A stretch of DNA of 64,000 bases, taken from JADHUC01 sp964623055. GTDB taxonomy: Bacteria > Planctomycetota > Planctomycetia > Pirellulales > Pirellulaceae. Every line of letters starts with the position of its first letter. Positions within the stretch are counted from its first letter, which is position 1. Location of the stretch: assembly GCA_964623055.1 (NCBI GenBank), contig CAZURK010000021.1, positions 1-64,000 of the forward strand, read 5' to 3'. This document shows, in pieces, positions 8,869-17,200 of the stretch. The translations under genes were made by a program, and so were the position numbers. The notes beneath the pieces were generated by a model that saw nothing but the letters and a program-made list of their open reading frames with translations, made no database searches and was not told the origin of the DNA.

Positions 8869-9771
8869 ATGAAGGTGGTGTTCTCCCTATTCACTTCCGT
8901 GCTAATGGTTGGCGTCCTTGTCAGTTCCGCAGGAGCGGAGCCCGATGACGGAGATGTCATGGCGTCCGCCATCCTTCATGAAGCCGAAGCCGTGCAGTTG
9001 GAGTACGCTTCGGCACCGTTAGCCAGAGTGCGCCTTTTCGACGGTGACTGCGACGAGCGGAAAGGTGGCGTGGGATCCAAGATTTCCATTGTTGACGACT
9101 GTTGCTCTGATTCCTGCTGCTGCTGCGGGCCATCGCTTTATGCCTCGGTCAACCTAGCTGGATCGTCCGCGTTTCAGCGAGCAGGGGGGTTCAACACGGT
9201 AGGGATATTTCAGAATTTTCCTGACGGAAATCCGGACGAAATCCTGGATGTCGGCGGAGCTTTTGGGGTCGCGGTTCCACGCAATTTCGGAACGCTCCGT
9301 CTGGAAGCGCAAGGAATGTTCCACGACGTGCTACGTTCGACAACGGGCAGCTTTCCGGGACCGCCGGGTCCCCCAACGTTCCTCTACCGCACCAGGACGA
9401 CGGAACGGTGGTCGTTGATGGGAAATGCGTGGTACGACATTCCCCTCCCACGCCGGCCCATAGATATCTACCTTGGCGGCGGCATTGGGGGCGGCGGAGC
9501 CGATCTCAGCGTTAACGACACGGTCGTTCAGGGACGCCGTAACTACACCAACCTCGTCTGGCAAGTCGGCGGTGGAATAACGTACCACCGCAGCGACCGG
9601 CTATCGATTGACTTTGGCTACCGCTACGTCGACTATGGCAAGGCCGACATACCGTTGGCCTCCATTGTCGGTGCAGTTCCCGCCGGAAACTACACGTCTG
9701 ATCTGACGGCGCACCAATTGATGCTGTCGTTCCGCTTCAACGCCCTCCAGGATTTCCTGCCGAATCGTTAG
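8869..9771 (+). CDS. Outer-membrane beta-barrel protein with N-terminal cysteine cluster
   Basis: A 300-residue protein. The ATG at 8869 is preferred over an upstream in-frame ATG at 8800 because it has ACGGAG just upstream and begins a clean signal peptide (MKVVFSLFTSVLMVGVLVSS). After about 50 residues comes a Cys cluster, CC-SDS-CCCC at residues 78-86. From there on, alternating aromatic/hydrophobic strands (LYASVNLAG, GGGIGGGG, LSIDFGYRYVDYG) and a last strand ending in LMLSFRFN fit an 8-10-stranded OmpA/opacity-like barrel. Function is probably structural or adhesion related. The Cys cluster may serve disulfide or metal binding. Confidence 0.8.
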   Translation: MKVVFSLFTSVLMVGVLVSSAGAEPDDGDVMASAILHEAEAVQLEYASAPLARVRLFDGDCDERKGGVGSKISIVDDCCSDSCCCCGPSLYASVNLAGSSAFQRAGGFNTVGIFQNFPDGNPDEILDVGGAFGVAVPRNFGTLRLEAQGMFHDVLRSTTGSFPGPPGPPTFLYRTRTTERWSLMGNAWYDIPLPRRPIDIYLGGGIGGGGADLSVNDTVVQGRRNYTNLVWQVGGGITYHRSDRLSIDFGYRYVDYGKADIPLASIVGAVPAGNYTSDLTAHQLMLSFRFNALQDFLPNR

Positions 9772-9799
9772 CGAAGTCCGCCCAGCACAGGCTGGACTA

Positions 9800-10000
9800 T
9801 TACCTGGCCAGTTGTGCGCCACCACCTTCGTATTCAGTATCTCGTCCGGTCGCGTTGTCCCAAGCCTCGCGACTCTCCAGAACGTGCGTCTGCCAATCCC
9901 AGTCGATCCTCGGCCAATTCTGCAAGGATTCCCGGACGTCTCGAGACGAACATGAGGCACACAACGTCGCCGCCAAAACAAGAATCATCCGCAACCGCAT
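9800..10000 (-). CDS. Possible small lipoprotein
   Basis: A 66-residue reading frame beginning MRLRMILVLAATLCASCSS, a plausible lipoprotein signal with the acylated Cys near residue 17, then a short hydrophilic tail rich in Trp, Asp and Arg. The longer frame starts at 10108, but its extra N-terminus shows no signal sequence. No good ribosome site is visible and no family is recognised, so it may be spurious. It faces the barrel gene, with which it converges over 28 bp. Confidence 0.35.
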   Translation of the reverse strand: MRLRMILVLAATLCASCSSRDVRESLQNWPRIDWDWQTHVLESREAWDNATGRDTEYEGGGAQLAR

Positions 10001-10255
10001 AGCATGCACCATTTGGCTGAAATCCCGCACATCCGTCAGCCGGACGCGCTCTTGATACTTCGGCCATTCGCACGGCTGATCTGCAGCCGGATGTGAAGCG
10101 CACTTCACGGATCGGATCGACTACAGGATAATACGGTCCACGCTGGCAAGCAGCGTGGTGCCGAGCCGTGATCCGATGCTGCATGCTGTTTTGAACACAC
10201 CTCCACGGAGACAAGCTCCCGTGGTGGGAAGCAACACAAGTTCGGGGCGTTGGAG
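10001..10255. other. Leader region with nested hairpin potential
   Basis: Upstream of the SGNH lipoprotein gene. CCACGCT at 10138-10144 pairs with AGCGTGG at 10152-10158, and ATCGGATC at 10111-10118 pairs with GATCCGAT at 10170-10177, giving a nested stem. It could be part of a 5' leader. No gene is supported here apart from the extension of the small frame on the minus strand. Confidence 0.35.
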
Positions 10256-10855
10256 ATGAGAAGAGCAACGATCACAGTCCTATGCCTGTTAGCCCTGTGC
10301 GCTGGTTGCGGCGGGCATGGCAAAGTCAGGACGCTGTCCGAGTCATCGGTCGTTGTGGCGTTTGGCGATAGCCTGACATCCGGGACTGGCGCAAGCAAAG
10401 CGGAAAGCTATCCGTCCCAACTCTCGGAGATGATCCGCTGTCGAGTTGTCAACGCTGGCGTTCCTGGGGAGGTCACTTCCTCGGGTCGCACAAGGTTCGA
10501 AGCAATCTTGGAGAAGGAGAAGGCAGATCTCGTGATCATCTGTCACGGAGGAAATGACATGTTGCACAAGCGCGACGAAAGCGCTATCAAACGGAATCTG
10601 GACGCCATGATTGCCATCGCGCAACGCGCTGGAGCAGATGTCATACTGATTGGCGTCCCGAAGCCCGAACAACCCCTAAAGGCGCCTCCTTTCTACCAAG
10701 AGCTTGCCGACGAGCATGGCATTCCACTCGATTCTGACATCCTGCCAGAGATTCTCTCGACTCCCACTCTCAAGAGCGACCAAGTCCATCCAAATGCGGC
10801 CGGGTACAAAAAGATGGCCAAAGCCATTGCGGATCTAATCCGAGAACACCAATGA
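10256..10855 (+). CDS. SGNH/GDSL-family hydrolase, lipoprotein
   Basis: A 199-residue protein. The start is ATG 10256 (a TTG two codons earlier is possible). LLALCAGC gives a lipobox with Cys18 as the lipidated residue. Family blocks are in order: FGDSL with nucleophile Ser39, a block II Gly in VNAGVPGE, HGGNDML with the oxyanion Asn, and DQVHPNAAGY with catalytic Asp and His. This is the TesA-like arylesterase/thioesterase/lysophospholipase group. As a lipoprotein it would act on esters in the periplasm or at a membrane face; the substrate is unknown. The next gene, on the opposite strand, ends 3 bp after this one. Confidence 0.88.
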   Translation: MRRATITVLCLLALCAGCGGHGKVRTLSESSVVVAFGDSLTSGTGASKAESYPSQLSEMIRCRVVNAGVPGEVTSSGRTRFEAILEKEKADLVIICHGGNDMLHKRDESAIKRNLDAMIAIAQRAGADVILIGVPKPEQPLKAPPFYQELADEHGIPLDSDILPEILSTPTLKSDQVHPNAAGYKKMAKAIADLIREHQ

Positions 10856-10858
10856 CTC

Positions 10859-11617
10859 TCAAAGCAGTCCCGGCAACACGGCCTTGCGGTGCTTGGGATA
10901 GTCGGAGAACTGCTGCCGATACCAGCGGTGGTGAGCGAGCGAGCGGGGCACCAGGTTGGCAATGGTCCACACGGCGAAGGACAGCGCCGCCACGTTCCAG
11001 CACATCATCGACCAGCCCAGCCACTGCAGCATCTCGCCAAGGAAGTTCGGGCAGGACACCCAGTTGAACAGGCCGCCGTGCGGAATCCTGTAGCCGGTAT
11101 CACCGGGCTTTCGCAGCCGCAGCAAGATCTCGTCCGACCAGATGTTGACACACCATCCGGTCGCAAAGACCGCCAAGCCGATCCAAAACACCAGTCGACT
11201 CAGCCATTGGGCTGTATAGGCAGCGCCGAATGCACCTAGCGCTGTACCGTTCAGGTATCCGTTCACCAATTGGAAGCCGAAACCCAACATCATCACCAGC
11301 AGAGGAATCTGCTTGCCCGCGGTCCTAGTACGAAACGGATATACCAGGCCGCGATTCACGTAATGAACAACCCACAGTGCCCATAGTAGCCAAGCCGCCG
11401 GTTGGTCACTGGAAACGCCCCACAGGAAGACGAACGTGAAACACCACAAGGCGGGCGACTCCAAAATCAGCCAGCCCATTCGGTTGCCGATGCAGGGTCC
11501 GAATCGACTGTGGGAGTGTCGGCCAAAAGGCGGCGTCATCCACAACGTCAGCGGAAATGCGAAGATGCCAATCGCGGTCCATAGCCACGTCAGCATTGAA
11601 AAAAGCGACTCGTCCAT
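10859..11617 (-). CDS. Steroid 5-alpha-reductase-like (3-oxo-5-alpha-steroid 4-dehydrogenase family) membrane enzyme
   Basis: A 252-residue polytopic membrane protein of the same length as animal SRD5A1/SRD5A2. The C-terminal block is highly characteristic: GYRIPHGGLFNWVSCPNFLGE, a membrane segment, then LAHHRWYRQQF and YPKHRKAVLPGLL, matching the eukaryotic pattern (IPRGGLFEYVS..N..GE / HHEWY...F..YPK.RK...P). This block holds NADPH-binding residues. The reaction would be NADPH-dependent reduction of an alkene next to a carbonyl in a lipid or steroid-like substrate. Family membership is strong; the substrate is uncertain, because bacterial homologues may act on other isoprenoid or lipid enones. 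The 3' end nearly abuts the SGNH hydrolase gene. Confidence 0.85.
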   Translation of the reverse strand: MDESLFSMLTWLWTAIGIFAFPLTLWMTPPFGRHSHSRFGPCIGNRMGWLILESPALWCFTFVFLWGVSSDQPAAWLLWALWVVHYVNRGLVYPFRTRTAGKQIPLLVMMLGFGFQLVNGYLNGTALGAFGAAYTAQWLSRLVFWIGLAVFATGWCVNIWSDEILLRLRKPGDTGYRIPHGGLFNWVSCPNFLGEMLQWLGWSMMCWNVAALSFAVWTIANLVPRSLAHHRWYRQQFSDYPKHRKAVLPGLL

Positions 11618-11993
11618 TCAGGATTCAACGTGGGTCGAGTTCGATTTGGGAAGCTTGCGTGATTATGCCGCTCCCGGTCAAGTTTGACACATCGCACACT
11701 AGCCCGAAGCGCAAGCGAGGCAGTAGGTTACGTCCCTCGCTTGCGCGTCGGGCTTGTGTGAATTCGGCCTGGGAGCGGTATAACTGGTAGACGCTCCAAT
11801 GCTCGCCTTGCCCTGTCTACGCTCGCGAGCTTGAGTATAGGCTCGCGGTGTACCTTCGTCAAAGTCCTGTCCGGCCTGCGATAGCTTGAAGGACGACGGA
11901 TTCTACGGGCAATCATCTATGGTATGGTTTTCCTTGTCATTGGCGCTGTTTTCCGTGTAACACTTTGCCGGCTCGCGCATTGATCTTCACAGA
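11618..11993. other. Divergent intergenic region upstream of the sigma factor gene
   Basis: About 375 bp between the reductase-like gene and the sigma factor gene. It contains the inverted repeat at 11694-11760. No gene is supported. The sigma factor promoter should lie after the repeat, but no convincing housekeeping -35/-10 pair was found. Confidence 0.5.
11694..11760. repeat. Inverted repeat with core AGCCCGAAGCGCAAGCGAGG
   Basis: ACACTAGCCCGAAGCGCAAG at about 11696 onward pairs with the stretch ending at 11760 (CCTCGCTTGCGC, TCGGGCTTGTGTG), around a short loop containing GGTTACGTC. A diverged copy lies at 14104-14186 and shares the loop sequence and the following AGCGGTATA tail. Both copies sit upstream of plus-strand genes. 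Confidence 0.7.
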
Positions 11994-12623
11994 ATGACCG
12001 ATAGCCATAACTCAAACCGGCGTGATCCGGTGGATGATTTGGTCGAAGCCGCCCGAACAAACCGGGATGCGTTTGGGCAACTCTTTGATCACTTCTATTC
12101 GCCAGTTTTTGCGTACTGCTTGCGCCGGCTGTTGGTGCGCGCGGTGGCTGAGGATGTTGCATCCGAGGTCTTTCTCAAGGTTGCGGCTCGCATTCATGAT
12201 TTCTCCGGCACATGTGCCGAGGACTTTCGCCGATGGCTGTTTCGTATCGCCACGAACGAGATCAACGCCCATCTGCGACAGTCGATTCGCCGTCGCGAGT
12301 TGCTCGAAGCAGCCGCCCGGATGGGAACGATCAATGCGGCGGTAAGCACTTCCTTGCTTGCGAACGAGACGCCTGTCGATTGGGAAGAGGTTTACCGGGC
12401 GCTGGGCGAACTGTCCGACCGCGAACAATCAATCATCTCGTTGCGGTTCTTTGCCGGCTTCAAACACGATCAAATCGCCAACGCGCTCGACATCGAGACA
12501 GGAACCGTACGTGTCGCGCTGAGCCGCGCGCTCAACAAGCTGCGCGACCGCCTCCGTGACCCTGAAACCCGGCGGCGCACCGCGCCCCGTGCGATACCTG
12601 GAGGCAACTTACCAAATGAATAA
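11994..12623 (+). CDS. ECF-type RNA polymerase sigma factor
   Basis: A 209-residue sigma-70-family protein. Region 2 is seen at about residues 25-95 (FGQLFDHFYSPVFAYCLRRL, then AEDVASEVFLKV and FRRWLFRIATNEI), and region 4 at about 130-190 (LGELSDREQSIISLRFFAGF, DIETGTVRVALSRALNKLR). It would redirect RNA polymerase to stress or envelope promoters. Its stop codon overlaps the start of the next gene by 8 bp, so the two products are made together, the usual arrangement for a sigma factor and its membrane-bound regulator. Confidence 0.92.
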   Translation: MTDSHNSNRRDPVDDLVEAARTNRDAFGQLFDHFYSPVFAYCLRRLLVRAVAEDVASEVFLKVAARIHDFSGTCAEDFRRWLFRIATNEINAHLRQSIRRRELLEAAARMGTINAAVSTSLLANETPVDWEEVYRALGELSDREQSIISLRFFAGFKHDQIANALDIETGTVRVALSRALNKLRDRLRDPETRRRTAPRAIPGGNLPNE

Positions 12624-13848
12624 CCGCCTGGATGACGACTGGGAAGAACTGTTTGACCAATTGCCGGTCGACACGACCGCGGGCGAGGAACATCGCGAGC
12701 GACTCAAGAAACAGGTCTTGAGTGCCTATGAAGACCGTCCCACGCCTCGCCCTCGGCGTTTCAGGCCCAAAGAAATAGGACGAATTCTCATGAGATACAA
12801 AGCTCCCCATTGGACTGCCGCCGCCATTCTCGTGGCCTTAGTCATTTGGATCGCCCAGAGTGGCGGTACGCAGGTCTTTGCCGTTGACGAGGTGGTGGAC
12901 AACCTCGTGAATGCACGATCGGCGCGGTTTGACATGATAGCCACGATCGTAGGCCAACCGCCACAGAAGATGAAGGCATTCTACTTGGAGCCCTGCCATT
13001 TTCGTCAGGAACTCGAAAGCGGCCATATCAACATTGCCGATTGGCAGGCTGGCAAGATGGTTGGGCTTGATCCCAAGACCAAGCAGGCCACGGTCTTTAA
13101 CTTGGTCAACTTGCCCGAGGGCGCGAAAGACGAGATGCAGACGAATCAGTTCGACGCGATTCGCGAGTCGCTTCGCAAGGCAGTCACCGATCCAGATACG
13201 AAAATCGAATCGCTTGGCGAGAAAGAACTGGACGGCCGCACGGTCGTTGGTTTTCGATTCGCTGGGCCACAGTCGATGACCTTGTGGGCCGATCCTCGGA
13301 CGAGACTGCCAGTTCGCATTGAAGCGACGATGGTTGGCCCACCCGAGACCAAGGTCGTAATGTCGAACTATGAATTCAACGTCGATTTCGACAAGTCGCT
13401 TTTTAGCGTGGCGATCCCGAATGGCTACAAAGTCATGGAAACGGATGTCGACGTGTCGCCACCTACCGAGAAGGACTTCATCACGGCGTTGCAGATGTGC
13501 TGCAATGGCACCAACGCGTTTCCCGATGGCTTCGATGCCGTTACGATCGCAAAGTATGCGGCGACCTACTTGCACAAGCTGGGCATCAGTAAGGACGAAG
13601 GACCGAACGCCGAGCAAATGCAGGAAGTCTTGCGCATCGGTCGCGGTTTCCAATTCGCGATGACGCTACCCGCCGAATCCGACGCTCACTACGCCGGTGC
13701 CGGAGCCGAACAAGGCGACGCGGACCGCGCCATCTTCTGGTACAAGCCAGCCGATTCGACGAAATACCGAGTGATCTACGCCGACTTTTCTGTGCGGGAG
13801 TCCGACGCGGCTCCGAAGGTGCCCGGAGCTGAGAAGCTTCCTCGCTGA
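12616..13848 (+). CDS. Putative membrane-bound sigma-factor partner with LolA/RseB-like periplasmic domain
   Basis: A 410-residue protein. The start at 12616 is chosen over the in-frame ATG at 12556 because GGAGG lies at 12600-12604 and this start overlaps the sigma stop. About 60 charged N-terminal residues, which could hold the sigma-binding part, precede one membrane segment (about residues 63-82, TAAAILVALVIWIAQSGG). The outer part (AVDEVVDNLVNARSARFDMIATI, then LWADPRTRLPVRIEA and MSNYEFNVDFDKSLFSV) has the concave beta-sheet pattern of LolA/LppX/RseB-like lipid-binding domains. Anti-sigma function is inferred from position and topology; no zinc-binding anti-sigma HxxxCxxC motif is visible. 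Confidence 0.8.
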   Translation: MNNRLDDDWEELFDQLPVDTTAGEEHRERLKKQVLSAYEDRPTPRPRRFRPKEIGRILMRYKAPHWTAAAILVALVIWIAQSGGTQVFAVDEVVDNLVNARSARFDMIATIVGQPPQKMKAFYLEPCHFRQELESGHINIADWQAGKMVGLDPKTKQATVFNLVNLPEGAKDEMQTNQFDAIRESLRKAVTDPDTKIESLGEKELDGRTVVGFRFAGPQSMTLWADPRTRLPVRIEATMVGPPETKVVMSNYEFNVDFDKSLFSVAIPNGYKVMETDVDVSPPTEKDFITALQMCCNGTNAFPDGFDAVTIAKYAATYLHKLGISKDEGPNAEQMQEVLRIGRGFQFAMTLPAESDAHYAGAGAEQGDADRAIFWYKPADSTKYRVIYADFSVRESDAAPKVPGAEKLPR

Positions 13849-13871
13849 AGTTGCGTGTTTTGGGCTCATCC

Positions 13872-14070
13872 TTTGGCCAAAGGCCTGTCTTCACCGTAGC
13901 CTGGGGTAGCACCCCAGGACAGCGAGCACGCCCCGCGTCTTTTGGCCGAAGGCCATGTTCAACTAGAGGGTGCAGGCTTTTGTGAGTTTGGCCGTTGGCC
14001 AAAGAACACTGAAAGACCACATGCTCCTGGGGTGTTACCCCAGGCTACGGTGACAATGGCCTTCGGCCAA
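13872..14070. repeat. Long composite inverted repeat
   Basis: Arm 13873-13908 (TTGGCCAAAGGCC, then CACCGTAGCCTGGGGT) pairs with 14036-14069 (ACCCCAGGCTACGGTG, then TGGCCTTCGGCCAA). Each arm also carries its own small palindrome, CCTGGGGTagcACCCCAGG at 13900-13918 and CCTGGGGTgttACCCCAGG at 14026-14044. The loop contains further TTGGCC/GGCCAA words. It has the look of a non-autonomous palindromic element rather than a terminator. The remainder of 13849-14238 has no supported gene. Confidence 0.7.
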
Positions 14071-14103
14071 GATCAGGCGGACGTCAACACGCGCTACATG
14101 AGA

Positions 14104-14186
14104 CGACACAAGCGCGGCGGTCGGTTACGTCCCTCGCTTGCGCTTCGAACTTGTGCAGTTTAGGGCCGGAAGCGGTATAGTATAAG
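14104..14186. repeat. Diverged copy of the 11694-11760 repeat
   Basis: It shares GGTTACGTCCCTCGCTTGCG and the trailing AGCGGTATA with the copy at 11694-11785. The left arm is degraded (ACACAAGCGCGGCGG), so the stem is weaker. It lies about 55 bp upstream of the next gene and may carry or disturb that promoter. Confidence 0.6.
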
Positions 14187-14238
14187 GTAGATTCCCTATC
14201 AACGACGGGGGCGTGTTGGCGGGAGGAGACGAGGCGAA

Positions 14239-17200
14239 ATGGGACGTGAGATGAAACGGGCCCATGTGTTCGGCTCATGGGTCGGCGTTGCCATCATGGG
14301 CGTCCTGGTGGTTCACTTGGACGCGGCGCCGCGTGCCTCGGCCGCGCAGGCTTGGCGCAAGCTGCCCGGCGTTCCGGCCAAGCCCGAGCCGTATCAAGAC
14401 GGTCGTCCACGGTACCGTTTGTTTGCCCACGCAGCATCGGGCTGTTTGTATTGCCAGGCGGGTGACGAGGCGTACGGGCTGGCCGTCCAGGCGGGCCAGA
14501 GCGAGTGGAGCAAGCTGCCGCTGGAAGGCTCGGTCGAGCTGGGCGTCAATGCCGGAGGCGAGGTGCTTGCCCGGGCGAAGCAGGACGGCTCTACTGTCTT
14601 CCATCGCCTGAGAGGTCTGGAGGCCGAACAGATAGCCCGTTGTTCCTTGTCTGAGTCTGGCCCGTGGTACGTGGACGCGGTGGGCCGCGTGTGGCTGCAG
14701 ATTCTCGACGAAGGCTACTGGGACAAGGACTTGCTGGTGCTGGAACAGGACAAGGAGCCGCAGAAGATCGACATCCCAGCGGCCCCGTACCGGCAGCGGA
14801 TTCGTTTGCCCTGCGAGTACAAGCCGGGGCATGTAGCGCTGTTCTTCCGCAAGTCGATGGTGTGGGCAACACCGAAGGAGATCGTCGTTCGGGAGCCGCC
14901 TCGCTTTGCCTCCGACGGCACGGGCAGTGGCCCCTTGCGTTTGGGGAAGCAGTTTCTCATCTCGGGCGGGAGCAACACGACGGGTACGTACGTGTTGGAC
15001 GCCCGTCAGGTGGATGCCGCTCCGCGTCATTTGAAGTTCGGCTGGATTTGGTTTTGGCCGGTGGGCTCGGCCCCGGACGGCCGCGCCCTGGTGATGGGCT
15101 ACTCCAGTAACAAGCCGTCCTGGTACGCGGCAGACGCAAGTGGCCTGGTCGAGTTGGAGGGTGCCGACCACGTGCTCCGCGCCGGTTTTCGTCCGCCGGC
15201 CTACTCCTATCGCCCGCACGTCCTCCAGAAGGTGTGTTTTGACTCACAGAACAATGGGTACTTGGCTCTTGAGGACGGTTCACTGGCCATATTCGAAGCG
15301 AAACGAGCCCGACTGCTCACCTCGACCGCGGGCTTGCCACTGGAACGGCTGTGCGATGTCGCCCTGCTCGGTGATGAACTGGCGATGGTCGATCCGCAGG
15401 GCCAAGTCGCATTGTGGGACACCAGCGTTCCGCTCACGCCGATGCCGCGCGAGGATTTCGATCGACGCGGCCGATGGCGGCTTGCGGGTCCCTGCGCGGT
15501 CGACGCGAAAGGGAATATGTGGGCGTTCATCGCTGACTTCCCCGGGCATCTGAGTCGTTTCGACGGAAAGCGTTGGCAGCACCGCCAGATGGAGTTGGGC
15601 GGACGCAAACCGCATTGCCTCACGGTGGACGACTTGGGTAACCTGCAGGTTGGCTACGAGTGGGAGTCGGAGGGTAGCGACCTTGTCACCGCTTCGGGCG
15701 TCGAGTCCTGGACTAAGCGGCATGCGGCGTCGGACCAGGACTATCTGAAGGCGTGGAAGGAAGCTGTCCGGCGAGGGGCGAAGCGGTTCTTCGATGGCTC
15801 CGCGCTGCGCACGCGCAGTTGGACCAATGGAAGATGGATCTGGCTCCGCGAAGGACGCGCCTTATGGGACGGCGAGATCGAGGCCGACTACTACGATCGA
15901 CCCGAGTATTCTTCCTGGTGGGCCGAGCCTGATGGCACCTGGTACCGCTATAACGAGCACCGGCGCGACAACGGGCTTGGCCTAATGGTCTACCGCCAGG
16001 GCCGCTGGCGGTCCGCGACTGAGCGACCGCACCAATTGATCTTGGGACCGGACGGTCTGCAGTGTGAGGACACCGAGACGCCGCACAAGGCGGCCGAGGG
16101 GTTCCTCGCCGTGAGCTGGAGTCCGAATGGCCGTTTGGTCGCCCACGCACCGGGCACCGTCCTCCTGGACGAACCCAAATCAGCGCAGGTGTCGTGGGCG
16201 ATCCCACTTGAGGGAAACGAGGTCTACCTGCCGGTGGCCTCGGGCGGAGGCTGGGTGGGAGCATACCGGTGCTACCACGGAGTCTTCTTACGTCCCCGTC
16301 AGAAGGGCAAGATCTACGAGGCCCCCCACGGCCGTTTCGTTCTTGAACAGGACAATGAGGACCGAGTCCTGACCTATCATCCCCACCGAGATCTTCAACT
16401 GACGGTCCAGGTGGAAAAGACCACTGCGGGCTGGAAGCTCCAGCCCCAGGTAGCCGGCGTGCCTTCGGGTGAAGAAGCTCGGTTTGTGGTCTTCGTGCGG
16501 GGCGTTCCGCAGGCAGATTTGCAGACGGCCGATTCGCTCGATTTCCCCGAGAAGACCCACGTCGGGGCCGACGTACAGATCTGGGCCGTCGACACGGTGG
16601 GCAATGTGTCCCCGCCGGCCGTCGTGCGGCTTACCCGGAAGCCGTCCCCCCAGGCACTGCTGCCTGAAGATCGTAAAACTCGATGGACCGTCCTCCCCCG
16701 CCTGATTCAAGGGATGGGGGCAAGGTATGAGCGCCGCGGCGGTCTGGCGGTGGGCGGAGACGGGACAGTATTCCTGACTCGAGTCTTCGAGCGTGAGTCC
16801 CAATCGACGGTCTTGGCCCTCCCGCCTGGAGGCAGCGGGTGGTCTCATGTGCCACGTGGGTATCTGGAGTCGTCAGTTCGTCTGAGCGCGCATCCCGATG
16901 GGCGCGTATTCGGCTTCGGTGAACACGTTTCCGACTCTTTCGAATTCCCGGCGTACGACGTGAGCCTCGCCGGTATGCGCTTGGTGACACGTCTGTACGA
17001 CGACCGTGGCGACAGGGCCCGCTACGGCTGGGACGATTGCGACAACCTGTGGTGTCTCGGGCTCCGCTGGATCGGCCGATTCGACGGCAGTGCCTGGGCC
17101 CAGTGGGAACGGCCAGTCGGCTACAAAGGAAGCATCGTGCCCGCGCCAGGAGGCCGGGCGTTCATCTTCTGCGAGGGGCACTTCTGGATCTGCGAAAACG

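Noticed and set aside
13586..14020. Minus-strand frame across the end of the sigma partner gene and the composite repeat
   Set aside because: Arg-rich shadow translating repeat sequence; no start signal.
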